Source: Streptomyces bluensis
GTDB lineage: Bacteria > Actinomycetota > Actinomycetes > Streptomycetales > Streptomycetaceae
Assembly (NCBI RefSeq): GCF_014650715.1
Contig: NZ_BMVM01000018.1
Location: 94,194-158,193 of the forward strand
Length of the DNA: 64,000 nucleotides
Direction: 5' to 3'
In this document: positions 16,472-24,650 of the stretch, piece by piece
How positions within the stretch are numbered: position 1 is the stretch's first letter
Layout: each line of letters starts with the position of its first letter
Notes under the pieces: model-generated
What the model saw: only the letters and a program-made list of their open reading frames with translations
The model's database searches: none
Told to the model about the DNA's origin: nothing
Position numbers and translations under genes: made by a program

Positions 16472-17437
16472 ATGCGTGCACTTCTCGTGGTCAATCCGGC
16501 GGCAACCACCACAAGCGCACGTACGCGCGATGTGCTGATCCACGCGCTCGCGAGCGAGATGAAGCTCGACGCGGTCACGACGGAGTACCGCGGCCACGCA
16601 CGCGACCTCGGCCGGCAGGCGGCGGACGAGGACGTCGACCTGGTCATCACGCTCGGCGGCGACGGCACGATCAACGAGGTCGTGAACGGCCTCCTCCACG
16701 AGGGCCCCGACCCCGACCGTCTCCCGCGCCTCGCCGTGGTCCCCGGCGGGTCCACCAATGTCTTCGCTCGCGCCCTGGGCCTCCCCAACGACGTGGTGGA
16801 GGCGACCGGCGCCCTCCTGGACGCTCTGCGTCGGGACAGCGAGCGCACGGTGGGTCTGGGGCTCGCCGCGGGAACACCGGGCAGCGAGGACGAGGGCGTC
16901 CCCGCCCGCTGGTTCACCTTCAATGCCGGCCTGGGCTTCGACGCCGGCGTGGTCGGCCGCGTCGAACAGCACCGCGAGCGCGGTAAGCGCTCCACGCACT
17001 CCCTCTATCTGCGCCAGGCGATACGCCAGTTCCTCGGGGAGCCGCACCGCAGCCAGGGAACCATCACACTGGAGCGCCCCGGCGCCGACCCGGTGACCGA
17101 TTTGGTGCTGTCCATAGTCTGCAACACCTCCCCGTGGACGTATCTGGGCAATCGCCCGGTGTACGCGTCACCTAAGGCCTCGTTCGATAAGGGCCTCGAC
17201 GTGCTCGGTCTCAGCCGGATGTCGACGGCCTCGGTTGCCCGGTATGGCACCCAGTTGCTCACTTCGTCCCCCGAGCACGGACCCCACGGCAAGCATGCGA
17301 CCTCCCTCCATGACCTGACCGACTTCACCTTGCATTCGAAGGTGCCACTCCCGCTTCAGATGGACGGCGACCACCTCGGGCTGCGTACGAGCGTGACGTT
17401 CACAGGCGTACGCCGTGCACTGCGTGTGATTGTGTGA
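16472..17437 (+). CDS. Diacylglycerol/lipid kinase family protein
   Basis: A 321-residue protein of the DAGK catalytic family. The N-terminal domain has LLVVNPAATTTSART and the nucleotide-binding motif TLGGDGTINEVVNGLL, followed by VVPGGSTNVFARALG. Family members use ATP to phosphorylate diacylglycerol, sphingosine-like or polyprenyl lipids at the membrane face. The actual lipid is unknown. The ATG at 16472 lacks a good ribosome-binding site; the upstream bases TGTAGGTACCCT could be a -10 region close to the start. In Streptomyces it sits next to wblE, as here. Confidence 0.87.
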   Translation: MRALLVVNPAATTTSARTRDVLIHALASEMKLDAVTTEYRGHARDLGRQAADEDVDLVITLGGDGTINEVVNGLLHEGPDPDRLPRLAVVPGGSTNVFARALGLPNDVVEATGALLDALRRDSERTVGLGLAAGTPGSEDEGVPARWFTFNAGLGFDAGVVGRVEQHRERGKRSTHSLYLRQAIRQFLGEPHRSQGTITLERPGADPVTDLVLSIVCNTSPWTYLGNRPVYASPKASFDKGLDVLGLSRMSTASVARYGTQLLTSSPEHGPHGKHATSLHDLTDFTLHSKVPLPLQMDGDHLGLRTSVTFTGVRRALRVIV

Positions 17438-17754
17438 GCGGAAGACGCAAAAGTCCTTCCACTCGAACGTTTAGGCCAGGATCCACCCCATGGAAGTACG
17501 GCTGTGACCTAGTCGACACCGAGGAATCAAAAAAAACTTTCCGGAAGGGGTTGTATCCGCCGCTGAGGTTTGCGAGTCTCTACGTGGCGCTCGGGACAGC
17601 CCGCACCATCGGCCCCACAGAGCACCGGAACCCCTCCTCAAATCCAAGGACCACACCAGCACGTCTGGTGATCGGCCCTTCACTTGTTGAGGGATTCGTG
17701 AAAGCGTTCACATTCACAAGCAACGTGCAAGTAACACCAAGAGAGGTAGCAGCC
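17438..17754. other. Upstream region of the WhiB-like gene
   Basis: These 317 bp have no convincing gene. They include an A-run near 17529-17538 and a long leader before wblE. I looked for a SigR-type GGAAT-N18-GTT element and did not find one. A TTGAGG...ACATTC pair (about 17691-17719) is the best weak vegetative candidate. Confidence 0.4.
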
Positions 17755-18012
17755 ATGGACTGGCGTCACAACGCCGTTTGCCGCGAGGAAGACCCCGAGC
17801 TGTTCTTCCCCATCGGCAACACCGGTCCTGCGCTGCTGCAGATCGAGGAAGCCAAGGCTGTCTGCCGTCGCTGCCCGGTGATCGAGCAGTGTCTGCAGTG
17901 GGCGCTTGAGTCCGGTCAGGACTCCGGCGTCTGGGGTGGTCTCAGCGAGGACGAGCGCCGCGCCATGAAGCGCCGCGCCGCTCGCAACCGGGCCCGTCAG
18001 GCCTCCGCCTGA
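17755..18012 (+). CDS. wblE: WhiB-family iron-sulfur regulator
   Basis: An 85-residue WhiB-like protein. Four cysteines (C9, C37, C40, C46) should bind a [4Fe-4S] cluster. The GVWGG turn and the basic C-terminus (MKRRAARNRARQ) are the usual sigma-contact and DNA-contact parts. It starts at the ATG after GAGAGGTAG. The sequence and the neighbouring PdtaS-like kinase match S. coelicolor wblE and mycobacterial whiB1. WhiB1 responds to nitric oxide and works with the principal sigma factor. Confidence 0.95.
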   Translation: MDWRHNAVCREEDPELFFPIGNTGPALLQIEEAKAVCRRCPVIEQCLQWALESGQDSGVWGGLSEDERRAMKRRAARNRARQASA

Positions 18013-18120
18013 CATCCCACCCAGCAATAGCCTGAGCTTGGCGGCGCGTACAGCGCGTACGCATCTCCCGCCCCCGAGCCGCAGCGCGCAGTGCCCCCGA
18101 TGCGCATGATTCAGAGCATC

Positions 18121-18154
18121 TGAGCCCCGGACCGGTTTCCTGGTCCGGGGCTCA
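18121..18154. terminator. Hairpin between convergent wblE and the kinase gene
   Basis: A perfect 13-bp inverted repeat, TGAGCCCCGGACC and its complement, with an 8-nt loop. It is about 110 bp after wblE and 100 bp before the 3' end of the convergent kinase, so it may act on both. Confidence 0.8.
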
Positions 18155-18252
18155 TCGCTGTTTCGGCGCCTGTTCCGTACGCCTGTTCCGTCCGCGAGCC
18201 GCAGCCGCGCGACCGTTCGCCTGCGCAATGCATGTGAACGTTTTGCGTACGC

Positions 18253-19728
18253 CTACTTCTGCGCCCGCACCGGAACGTCGAGGAGCACCCTCGTCCCCCG
18301 CTCGGGCGCCGGCACCATGTCGAACGTGCCGCCCAACTCCCCCTCCACCAGCGTCCGTACGATCTGCAGGCCGAGATTGCCCGAACTGTGCGGGTCGAAG
18401 CCGTCGGGGAGGCCGACGCCGTCGTCCTGGACGGTGACGAGGAGGCGGGCCTCCTTCGTCGTGCCACCGCGCACCACCGAGACCTCCACGGTGCCGGTTT
18501 CGCCCTCGCGGAAGCCGTGTTCGAGGGCGTTCTGCAGGATTTCCGTGAGAACCATGGAGAGCGGGGTCGCCACCTCCGCGTCCAGGATCCCGAACCGGCC
18601 GCTGCGCCGGCCCGTGACCTTGCCCGGGGAGATCTCCGCGACCATCGCGAGGACGCGGTCGGCGATCTCGTCGAACTCCACCCGCTCGTCCAGGTTCTGC
18701 GACAGCGTCTCGTGCACGATCGCGATGGACCCGACCCGTCGTACGGCCTCTTCCAGGGCCGCACGGCCGCGCTCGGACTCGATGCGCCGGGCCTGGAGGC
18801 GCAGCAGCGCGGCGACCGTCTGGAGGTTGTTCTTGACGCGGTGGTGGATCTCGCGGATCGTCGCGTCCTTCGTGATCAACTCGCGCTCGCGGCGGCGCAG
18901 TTCGGTGACGTCCCTGAGGAGGACCAGGGAGCCGATGCGGGTGCCCTTGGGCTTGAGCGGGATCGCGCGGAACTGGATGACCCCGTCATGGGCCTCGATC
19001 TCGAACTCGCGTGGCGCCCAGCCGCTGGCCACCTTGGCGAGCGCCTCGTCCACCGGGCCCCGGGACGGGGCGAGTTCGGCGGTCGTCAGGCCGAGGTGGT
19101 GACCCACCAGGTCGGCGGCGAGACCGAGACGGTGGTACGCGGAGAGGGCGTTCGGGGAGGCGTACTGGACGATGCCGTCGGCGTCGAGCCGGATCAGTCC
19201 GTCGCCCACGCGCGGTGATGCGTCCATTTCGAGCTGCTGGTTCGAGAACGGAAACGATCCGGCGGCGATCATCTGGGCGAGGTCGGACGCGCTCTGGAGA
19301 TACGTCAGTTCGAGACGGCTCGGGGTGCGCACGGTCAGCAGGTTGGTGTTGCGCGCGATGACACCGAGGACGCGGCCCTCCCGGCGCACGGGGATGGACT
19401 CGACCCGTACGGGAACCTCCTCACGCCACTCCGGGTCGCCCTCGCGCACGATCCTGCCCTCGTCCAGGGCCGCGTCCAGGAGGGGTCTGCGGCCGCGCGG
19501 GACGAGGTGGCCGACCATGTCGTCCTGGTACGAGGTGGGGCCCGTGTTGGGGCGCATCTGGGCGACAGAGACGTAGCGGGTGCCGTCGTGGGTGGGGACC
19601 CAGAGGACGAGGTCGGCGAAGGAGAGGTCCGAGAGCAGCTGCCACTCCGACACCAGCAGGTGCAGCCACTCCAGGTCGGAGTCGCTGAGGGCGGTGTGCT
19701 GGCGTACGAGTTCGTTCATGGAGGGCAC
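18253..19728 (-). CDS. Cytosolic sensor histidine kinase, PdtaS-like (GAF-PAS-HisKA_2)
   Basis: A 491-residue soluble kinase. The N-terminal GAF-like domain (about 15-170) is followed by a PAS domain (about 190-300, GDGLIRLDADGIVQYASPNA). The HisKA_2 domain has the histidine in REIHHRVKNNLQTVAALL. The ATPase has an N-box (LTEILQNALEHGF) and DDGVGLPDGF. Mycobacterial PdtaS, also next to a whiB gene, signals through the ANTAR antiterminator PdtaR; no PdtaR gene is in this window. I chose the GTG at 19728 (VPSMNELV) over the ATG 9 bp later because neither has a strong ribosome site but AGGT lies upstream of the GTG. Confidence 0.9.
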   Translation of the reverse strand: MPSMNELVRQHTALSDSDLEWLHLLVSEWQLLSDLSFADLVLWVPTHDGTRYVSVAQMRPNTGPTSYQDDMVGHLVPRGRRPLLDAALDEGRIVREGDPEWREEVPVRVESIPVRREGRVLGVIARNTNLLTVRTPSRLELTYLQSASDLAQMIAAGSFPFSNQQLEMDASPRVGDGLIRLDADGIVQYASPNALSAYHRLGLAADLVGHHLGLTTAELAPSRGPVDEALAKVASGWAPREFEIEAHDGVIQFRAIPLKPKGTRIGSLVLLRDVTELRRRERELITKDATIREIHHRVKNNLQTVAALLRLQARRIESERGRAALEEAVRRVGSIAIVHETLSQNLDERVEFDEIADRVLAMVAEISPGKVTGRRSGRFGILDAEVATPLSMVLTEILQNALEHGFREGETGTVEVSVVRGGTTKEARLLVTVQDDGVGLPDGFDPHSSGNLGLQIVRTLVEGELGGTFDMVPAPERGTRVLLDVPVRAQK

Positions 19729-20019
19729 GTGTGCGAGCGTACCTGGCGGTTCGGACAGGACTGGAAGCCGTGGGCGCGCCCTCTGGCACGGCCCCGGAAA
19801 CACCCGCGGGCCGCGGCGCCTGAGAGGGACCCTCAACCCTCCCGGCACCGCAGCCCGGAGCAGCATCGGCCGTGGGGTGTGCGGTCCCGGTCGGCCGAAG
19901 GATGAGGAGCCGGAGCAGTCAGGGCAGAGAGCGCCGGTTCCTCGGTCCGCCTTCCTGTGCGGGGAAGACGGAGGCTTGCGGTTCGCATGCTCGGTGGTCA
20001 GCACGCTCTATCTAGGCAT

Positions 20020-20035
20020 TGTGGACTAGACCACC
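20020..20035. promoter_or_regulatory. DasR operator (dre), distal to nagB
   Basis: TGTGGACTAGACCACC matches the dre consensus A(G/C)TGGTCTAGACCA(G/C)T at nearly every conserved place. It is about 205 bp from nagB and 290 bp from the divergent kinase start, so either gene could be affected. Confidence 0.75.
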
Positions 20036-20172
20036 ACGTGTGTCCATCCGTTGAGGGATGTTTGTTGTTGTCGTATTGCTCACCGTCCACCGATGCCCTC
20101 CACGCAGAGTAGCCCCCTTCGGTTCATATGGGGGACCTGATCAGGACACTCGCCGGAAAGGCCTTCTGCTAG

Positions 20173-20188
20173 ATTGGTCTAAACCACA
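20173..20188. promoter_or_regulatory. DasR operator (dre) of nagB
   Basis: ATTGGTCTAAACCACA is a near-match to dre and lies about 52 bp before the nagB start, where DasR would block transcription. Confidence 0.8.
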
Positions 20189-20240
20189 TCGTGCCCTTCC
20201 GGGTCCCAGTTGAGTCCCTCTCCAGATCGGCAGGCCCAGC

Positions 20241-21026
20241 GTGGAAGTTGTCATCGTCCCGGACGCGAAGGCGGGCGGCGAACTCATCGCCGAGGCCATG
20301 GCCCAGCTGCTCCGACGCAAGCCCGACGCCCTGCTCGGCGTGGCCACCGGCTCCACGCCGCTGCCCGTCTACCAGGGGCTGGCGGCGCGCGTGGGCTCCG
20401 GCGCGGTGGACGTGTCGCGCGCCCGCATAGCCCAGCTCGACGAGTACGTGGGACTGCCGGCCGAGCACCCCGAGTCGTACCGTTCCGTGCTCCGGCGCGA
20501 GGTGCTCCAGCCGCTGGGCATCAGCATGGACGCGTTCATGGGGCCCGACGGCACCGCCGAGGACGTGCAGGGGGCGTGCGAGGCGTACGACACGGCGCTC
20601 GCCGAGGCCGGAGGGGTGGACCTCCAGTTGCTCGGGATCGGGACCGACGGGCACATCGGGTTCAACGAGCCGTGCTCCTCGCTCGCCTCCCGGACGCGGA
20701 TCAAGACGCTCACCGAGCAGACCCGTGTCGACAACGCGCGGTTCTTCGGCGGTGACATCGGGCAGGTGCCGCACCACGTCATCACCCAGGGCATCGGGAC
20801 GATCCTGGAGGCGCGGCACCTGGTGCTGCTCGCGACGGGTGAGGGCAAGGCGGACGCGGTGGCGGCGACCGTGGAGGGGCCCGTCGCCGCGGTGTGCCCG
20901 GCCTCGGCACTGCAGCTCCACCGGCACGCCACGGTCGTTGTGGACGAGGCCGCGGCGTCCAAGCTGAAGCTTGCGGACTACTTTCGGCACACCTTTGCGA
21001 ACAAGCCGGAGTGGCAGGGGATCTGA
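20241..21026 (+). CDS. nagB: Glucosamine-6-phosphate deaminase
   Basis: A 261-residue cytoplasmic enzyme that converts glucosamine-6-phosphate to fructose-6-phosphate and ammonia, the last step of GlcNAc entry into glycolysis. Key motifs are the substrate loop ATGSTPLPVY, the active-site region AQLDEYVGL, GIGTDGHIGFNEP and DVLEGK-like ATGEGKADAV. The start is GTG at 20241 with a weak GGCAGG upstream. Its product GlcN-6-P precursor is the ligand that releases DasR, so the gene both feeds from and is controlled by the das system. Confidence 0.97.
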   Translation: MEVVIVPDAKAGGELIAEAMAQLLRRKPDALLGVATGSTPLPVYQGLAARVGSGAVDVSRARIAQLDEYVGLPAEHPESYRSVLRREVLQPLGISMDAFMGPDGTAEDVQGACEAYDTALAEAGGVDLQLLGIGTDGHIGFNEPCSSLASRTRIKTLTEQTRVDNARFFGGDIGQVPHHVITQGIGTILEARHLVLLATGEGKADAVAATVEGPVAAVCPASALQLHRHATVVVDEAAASKLKLADYFRHTFANKPEWQGI

Positions 21027-21095
21027 ACGGGTGGGCTCCGCCCGGGGCGCCTATAACACTCCGGGCAGAGCTCGGGAGCAGCCGAGTGTGGCGGT

Positions 21096-21149
21096 CTGCG
21101 GGTTGTGTGTGGCTGATCGCGCAGTTCCCCGCGCCCCTAACGGGGCGCG
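21096..21149 (+). repeat. Dispersed Streptomyces hairpin repeat, copy 1
   Basis: A roughly 51-54-bp element containing GCGCAGTTCCCCGCGCCCC then an A/T spacer and GGGGCGC. A second copy, in opposite orientation, is at 36351-36403, with about five mismatches. It lies between nagB and dasD, forms a hairpin, and runs into the last codons and stop of dasD. Confidence 0.8.
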
Positions 21150-22639
21150 ATGGCCTCCGCCGCCGCGCGCCCGCATACCCGTGCCGCGCCGTGGGTGGCG
21201 ATGTGGAGGGCGCCGCGGGGTGGGGACTGGGGGACGCCCATCTCGACCACGATCGTGTCGGGGCGGGCGGCCAGGAGCGTGTCGAGGGCCGCGTCCATCC
21301 ACGGGTGGCGGTGCGCGTCGCGGACCACGGCCACGATCCGCCGGGCGCCCGCGGAGGCCAGGGCCGCCTGTGCCGCCCCCTCCCCCGCGAAGCTCGCCGT
21401 CTCCGTGCCGGGCAGCAGGCGCGCCAGTTCCGCCGCGACTCCCCACGGGGTCTCGTCCCCGACGGCGATGTTGGCGACCGGGGTGAACGCCGCGACGAAG
21501 GGGGGCTCGCTCACGGGCTCGTACGTCGTGGAGCGTGTCGCCGTCAGTGCCCGGCGGGCGGCCATGAGGCCGATGTCGGTCCGCGTGCCGCCGCCCTCGG
21601 CGGTACGCGTGCCCGCCCAGGCCCCCAGGTCCCGTACCCGGGCGGCGGCGTCGGCGAGGCGCTCCTCGGGCAGTTCGCCGGAGCGAACCGCCGAGACGAG
21701 GGCGTCCCGCAGGCGGCGTACCGTCTCGTCGTCCGCGAGGCCTCCGCCGACGCAGATCGCGTCCGCGCCCGCGGCGATGGCGAGGACGCTGCCGCGCTCG
21801 ATGCCGTAGGTGGCGGCGATGGCCTTCATCTCCATGCCGTCGGTGACGATCAGGCCCTCGTAGCCGAGGTCCTCGCGGAGGAGGTCCGTCAGGACGCGCC
21901 GGGAGAGGGTCGCCGGGTGTTCCCCGTCCAGGGCCGGGACCAGGATGTGCGCGCTCATGATCGCCTTGGTGCCGGCGCCGATCGCGGCCCGGAAGGGGGC
22001 CAGGTCGCGGGCCTGGAGCAGGGACCGGTCCACGTCGATGCGGGGCAGCGCCTGGTGGGAGTCCACCGCCGTGTCGCCGTGCCCGGGGAAGTGCTTCGTG
22101 CAGGCCGCGACGCCGGCGGCCTGGAGCCCGGAGACGTAGGCGGCCGTGTGCCGGGCGACGAGGCCGGGGTCGGCGCCGAAGGAGCGCACCCCGATCACGG
22201 GGTTGGACGGGTTGGCGTTGACGTCCGCGGACGGGGCCCAGTTCAGGTTGACCCCGCACTCCGCGAGGCGGCGGCCCAGCTCGTGGGCCACCTCGCGGGT
22301 GAGCTCCACGTCGTCCACGGCGCCCAGCGCGTGGTTGCCCGGGAAGGAGGAGCCGGTCCGCACCTCCAGGCGCGTCACATCACCGCCCTCCTCGTCGATC
22401 GCGACCAGGACGTCCTCGCGTTCGGCACGCAACCGGTCTGTCAGGGCCGCGAGTTGCTCGGGCGAGGCGACGTTGCGGCCGAACAGGCCCACCGAGGCGA
22501 GGCCCTCGCCCAGGCGGCGCAGCAGCCAGTCGGGGGCGGTGGTGCCCGGGAAGCCGGGCTGGAGGACGGTCAGGGCGTCCCGTGTCACGGTGTCCTGTCC
22601 GGAACCGGGCACGGTGGTGCCACCGGCGATCGTCGTCAT
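21137..22639 (-). CDS. dasD: GH3 beta-N-acetylhexosaminidase
   Basis: A 500-residue glycoside hydrolase family 3 enzyme of the NagZ-like branch. The hallmark KHFPGHGDTAVDSH loop and the nucleophile aspartate in LIVTDGMEMKA are present. No signal peptide is seen, so it probably acts inside the cell, cutting imported N,N'-diacetylchitobiose or similar sugars to GlcNAc. It lies 7 bp upstream-side of dasC on the same strand and forms the tail of the dasABC operon. The last codons are made by the dispersed repeat at 21096. The symbol dasD follows the S. coelicolor naming as I recall it. Confidence 0.88.
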   Translation of the reverse strand: MTTIAGGTTVPGSGQDTVTRDALTVLQPGFPGTTAPDWLLRRLGEGLASVGLFGRNVASPEQLAALTDRLRAEREDVLVAIDEEGGDVTRLEVRTGSSFPGNHALGAVDDVELTREVAHELGRRLAECGVNLNWAPSADVNANPSNPVIGVRSFGADPGLVARHTAAYVSGLQAAGVAACTKHFPGHGDTAVDSHQALPRIDVDRSLLQARDLAPFRAAIGAGTKAIMSAHILVPALDGEHPATLSRRVLTDLLREDLGYEGLIVTDGMEMKAIAATYGIERGSVLAIAAGADAICVGGGLADDETVRRLRDALVSAVRSGELPEERLADAAARVRDLGAWAGTRTAEGGGTRTDIGLMAARRALTATRSTTYEPVSEPPFVAAFTPVANIAVGDETPWGVAAELARLLPGTETASFAGEGAAQAALASAGARRIVAVVRDAHRHPWMDAALDTLLAARPDTIVVEMGVPQSPPRGALHIATHGAARVCGRAAAEAIAPR

Positions 22640-22646
22640 GAGTGGG

Positions 22647-23525
22647 TCATCCCTTCACGGCGCCCGCGGTGAGTCCCGCGGCCATCTTGCGCTGGACGAG
22701 GAGGAAGAGGACGACGATCGGCACCGCCATCATCGTGGAGCCGGCCATCATCGGGGCGTATTCGGTGCCGTGCTTGGTGGTGAAGTTGGCGAGCCAGACC
22801 GTCGCCGTCTGGTTCTGCTGGCTCATCAGCATCAGGGCGTACAGGTACTCGTTCCACGCCTGGATGAAGCCGTACACCGAGGTGGCCACCAGACCGGGGG
22901 CGAGCAGCGGGAAGACCACCCGGACGAACGCACCCGTGCGTGAGCAGCCGTCGACCATGGCGGCCTCCTCCAGTTCGCGCGGGATGTTGACGATGAAGCC
23001 GCGCAGCGTCCACACCGTGAACGGGAGGATGAAGGTCAGGTAGGTGATGATCAGGCCGGACAGCCGGTCGTACTGGTTCAGGTCGTTCAGCAGCAGGAAG
23101 ACCGGGATGATCATCGCGACCAGCGGGACCATCTGCACCGCCAGGACGCCGACGATCACCACCTTGCGGCCGCGGAAGGCGAAGCGGGAGATGGCCAGGG
23201 CCGCCAGCATGCCGACCACGACGCCGATCACGACCACCGCGAGGGACACGACGAGGCTGCGGCCGACCGGGCCCCAGAAGTCGGCGACGTCCAGCGCCCG
23301 CTGGAAGTTGGCGAGGGTGAGCCCGGTCGGCAGCAGGCTGGGATCCGGGTCGATGGCGTCCTTCGCCGGTTTGAACGCCGTGTTCAGCATCCAGTAGACG
23401 GGGAAGCCCGCGGTGACGAAGACCAGCAGGCCGAGCAGGTTCCAGCCGAGCCTGGACCTCCGTGGCCCCGCGGGGGTGGGGGCGCTGATACCGGTCACGC
23501 CGGTTGTGCCGGTCATGCCGCTCAT
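22647..23525 (-). CDS. dasC: Chitobiose ABC transporter permease DasC
   Basis: A 292-residue inner-membrane permease of the MalG type with six predicted helices and the EAA loop ELEEAAMVDGCSRTGAF. Its ATG overlaps the dasB stop (ATGA). The N-terminal tail MSGMTGTTGVTG is a run of three-residue repeats. With DasA and DasB it imports chitobiose; the ATPase (MsiK in Streptomyces) is encoded elsewhere, since no ATPase gene is present here. Confidence 0.96.
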   Translation of the reverse strand: MSGMTGTTGVTGISAPTPAGPRRSRLGWNLLGLLVFVTAGFPVYWMLNTAFKPAKDAIDPDPSLLPTGLTLANFQRALDVADFWGPVGRSLVVSLAVVVIGVVVGMLAALAISRFAFRGRKVVIVGVLAVQMVPLVAMIIPVFLLLNDLNQYDRLSGLIITYLTFILPFTVWTLRGFIVNIPRELEEAAMVDGCSRTGAFVRVVFPLLAPGLVATSVYGFIQAWNEYLYALMLMSQQNQTATVWLANFTTKHGTEYAPMMAGSTMMAVPIVVLFLLVQRKMAAGLTAGAVKG

Positions 23526-24517
23526 TCGACGTCTCCGATCTTCAGCATCTGCCGCATGTAGACGGCGACGACGCCGAGCAGCAACAGCACGGTGAGCAGG
23601 GCGATCGCCGAGCCCTGGGCGTAGTCGTTCACGACGAACGCCTTGTCGTAGGAGTAGGTGGTGAGCAGTTGGAACTCGTCCTCCGGGTGGCCGTTGCGCA
23701 TCACGAACACCTGGGGGAAGACGCCCATGTCCCAGATGACGGAGAGGGTCGTCAGCATCACGATGATCGGCTTGAGGATCGGCAGGGTGACGTAGCGGAA
23801 CACGCCCCACGCGCCCGCGCCGTCCAGCCGGGCCGCCTCCTGGAGTTCCTTGGGCACCTGGGTGAGTCCCGCGCTGAGCGTGATCACCACGAACGGCACG
23901 GCGCCCCACACCACAAGCAGCATGATCACGGCCAGGCCCTGCGGTCCGCTCGCGAACCAGTTGTGGCCGACCATGTCGAGGCCCGGCAGCTTGCTGAGCA
24001 GCGCGTTGAAGACGCCGTAGTCGGAGTCGAAGAGCCACTTGAAGACCGTGGTGGCCACGATGATGGGCATGCCCCAGCTCGCCACCAGCGCGATGTTGAT
24101 CAGTGTCTTCACCCAGCCGGAGACCTGCTGGAGGAGCAGCGCGATCAGCATGCCGGCGACCATGGTGAAGACGACGGCTCCGGTCGTGAAGACGACGGTC
24201 CGTACGACGACGGCCCAGAACTCGCCGTCGCCCAGCACCTCCGTGAAGTTCGCGAGGCCGACGGACTCGGCCGGCTGGAAACCCCACAGCTGGGACTGGC
24301 CGAACTTCTGGAACGACAGCGTGACCAGCCGGACCAGCGGATAGCCGAGGACGAGCGCGAGGATCAGCAGGCAGGGCGCGAGCAGCGCCCAGGGCACGGC
24401 GGCCCCGCCCGGGGTCCGCCGCTCGCGTGGTGTCTCCGCGACGGCCGGAGACGGTGTCGGCGGTGCCTGCCGCGGGGGCGGCACCTTGGCAGGGGTGGTC
24501 GTGTCTGCGGCACTCAT
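23522..24517 (-). CDS. dasB: Chitobiose ABC transporter permease DasB
   Basis: A 331-residue MalF-type permease. About 45 residues of Pro/Thr-rich cytoplasmic tail come before six membrane helices. The EAA loop reads ELQEAARLDGAGAWGVF. It starts at the ATG at 24517, with two tandem hairpins separating it from dasA upstream. DasB and DasC form the membrane channel. Confidence 0.96.
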   Translation of the reverse strand: MSAADTTTPAKVPPPRQAPPTPSPAVAETPRERRTPGGAAVPWALLAPCLLILALVLGYPLVRLVTLSFQKFGQSQLWGFQPAESVGLANFTEVLGDGEFWAVVVRTVVFTTGAVVFTMVAGMLIALLLQQVSGWVKTLINIALVASWGMPIIVATTVFKWLFDSDYGVFNALLSKLPGLDMVGHNWFASGPQGLAVIMLLVVWGAVPFVVITLSAGLTQVPKELQEAARLDGAGAWGVFRYVTLPILKPIIVMLTTLSVIWDMGVFPQVFVMRNGHPEDEFQLLTTYSYDKAFVVNDYAQGSAIALLTVLLLLGVVAVYMRQMLKIGDVE

Positions 24518-24554
24518 CGCGCGCTCCTCAGCGGTCCCTCAGGTCGTACGGCCT

Positions 24555-24612
24555 GGTCCTGTCGTCAAACTCCCGCCCTCCGGGCGGACGACGGGAGTTT
24601 GACGACAGGACC
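24555..24612 (-). terminator. Large hairpin between dasA and dasB
   Basis: A perfect 21-bp inverted repeat (24555-24575 and 24592-24612) with a 16-nt loop that contains its own GCCC/GGGC stem. It is read just after dasA. There is no clear U-run, so it may act as an attenuator or mRNA-stabilising 3' structure that gives more DasA than permease. Confidence 0.85.
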
Positions 24613-24616
24613 TGGA

Positions 24617-24641
24617 GGGACTCCGCCGGTGACGGAGTCCC
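24617..24641 (-). terminator. Second hairpin after dasA
   Basis: A perfect 9-bp inverted repeat, GGGACTCCG and CGGAGTCCC, with a 7-nt loop. It lies 9 bp after the dasA stop and 4 bp from the larger hairpin. Confidence 0.8.
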
Positions 24642-24650
24642 GCTCGCAGG

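Larger units (their letters stand above)
19729..20240. other. 512-bp divergent region, kinase / nagB
   Basis: This long gene-free stretch holds two DasR operator sequences (listed separately), at about 50-70 and 205-220 bp upstream of nagB. Otherwise I see no open frame with a credible start, and no strong hairpin. Confidence 0.5.

Noticed and set aside
17520..17590. SigR promoter upstream of wblE
   Set aside because: GGAAG and GTTTG are present but 20 nt apart, not 18-19, and the -35 does not match GGAAT.
20241..24517. A das-linked ATPase gene
   Set aside because: All open frames in the region were accounted for by nagB, the GH3 enzyme and the two permeases. No Walker motifs were found, so the ATPase must be elsewhere.
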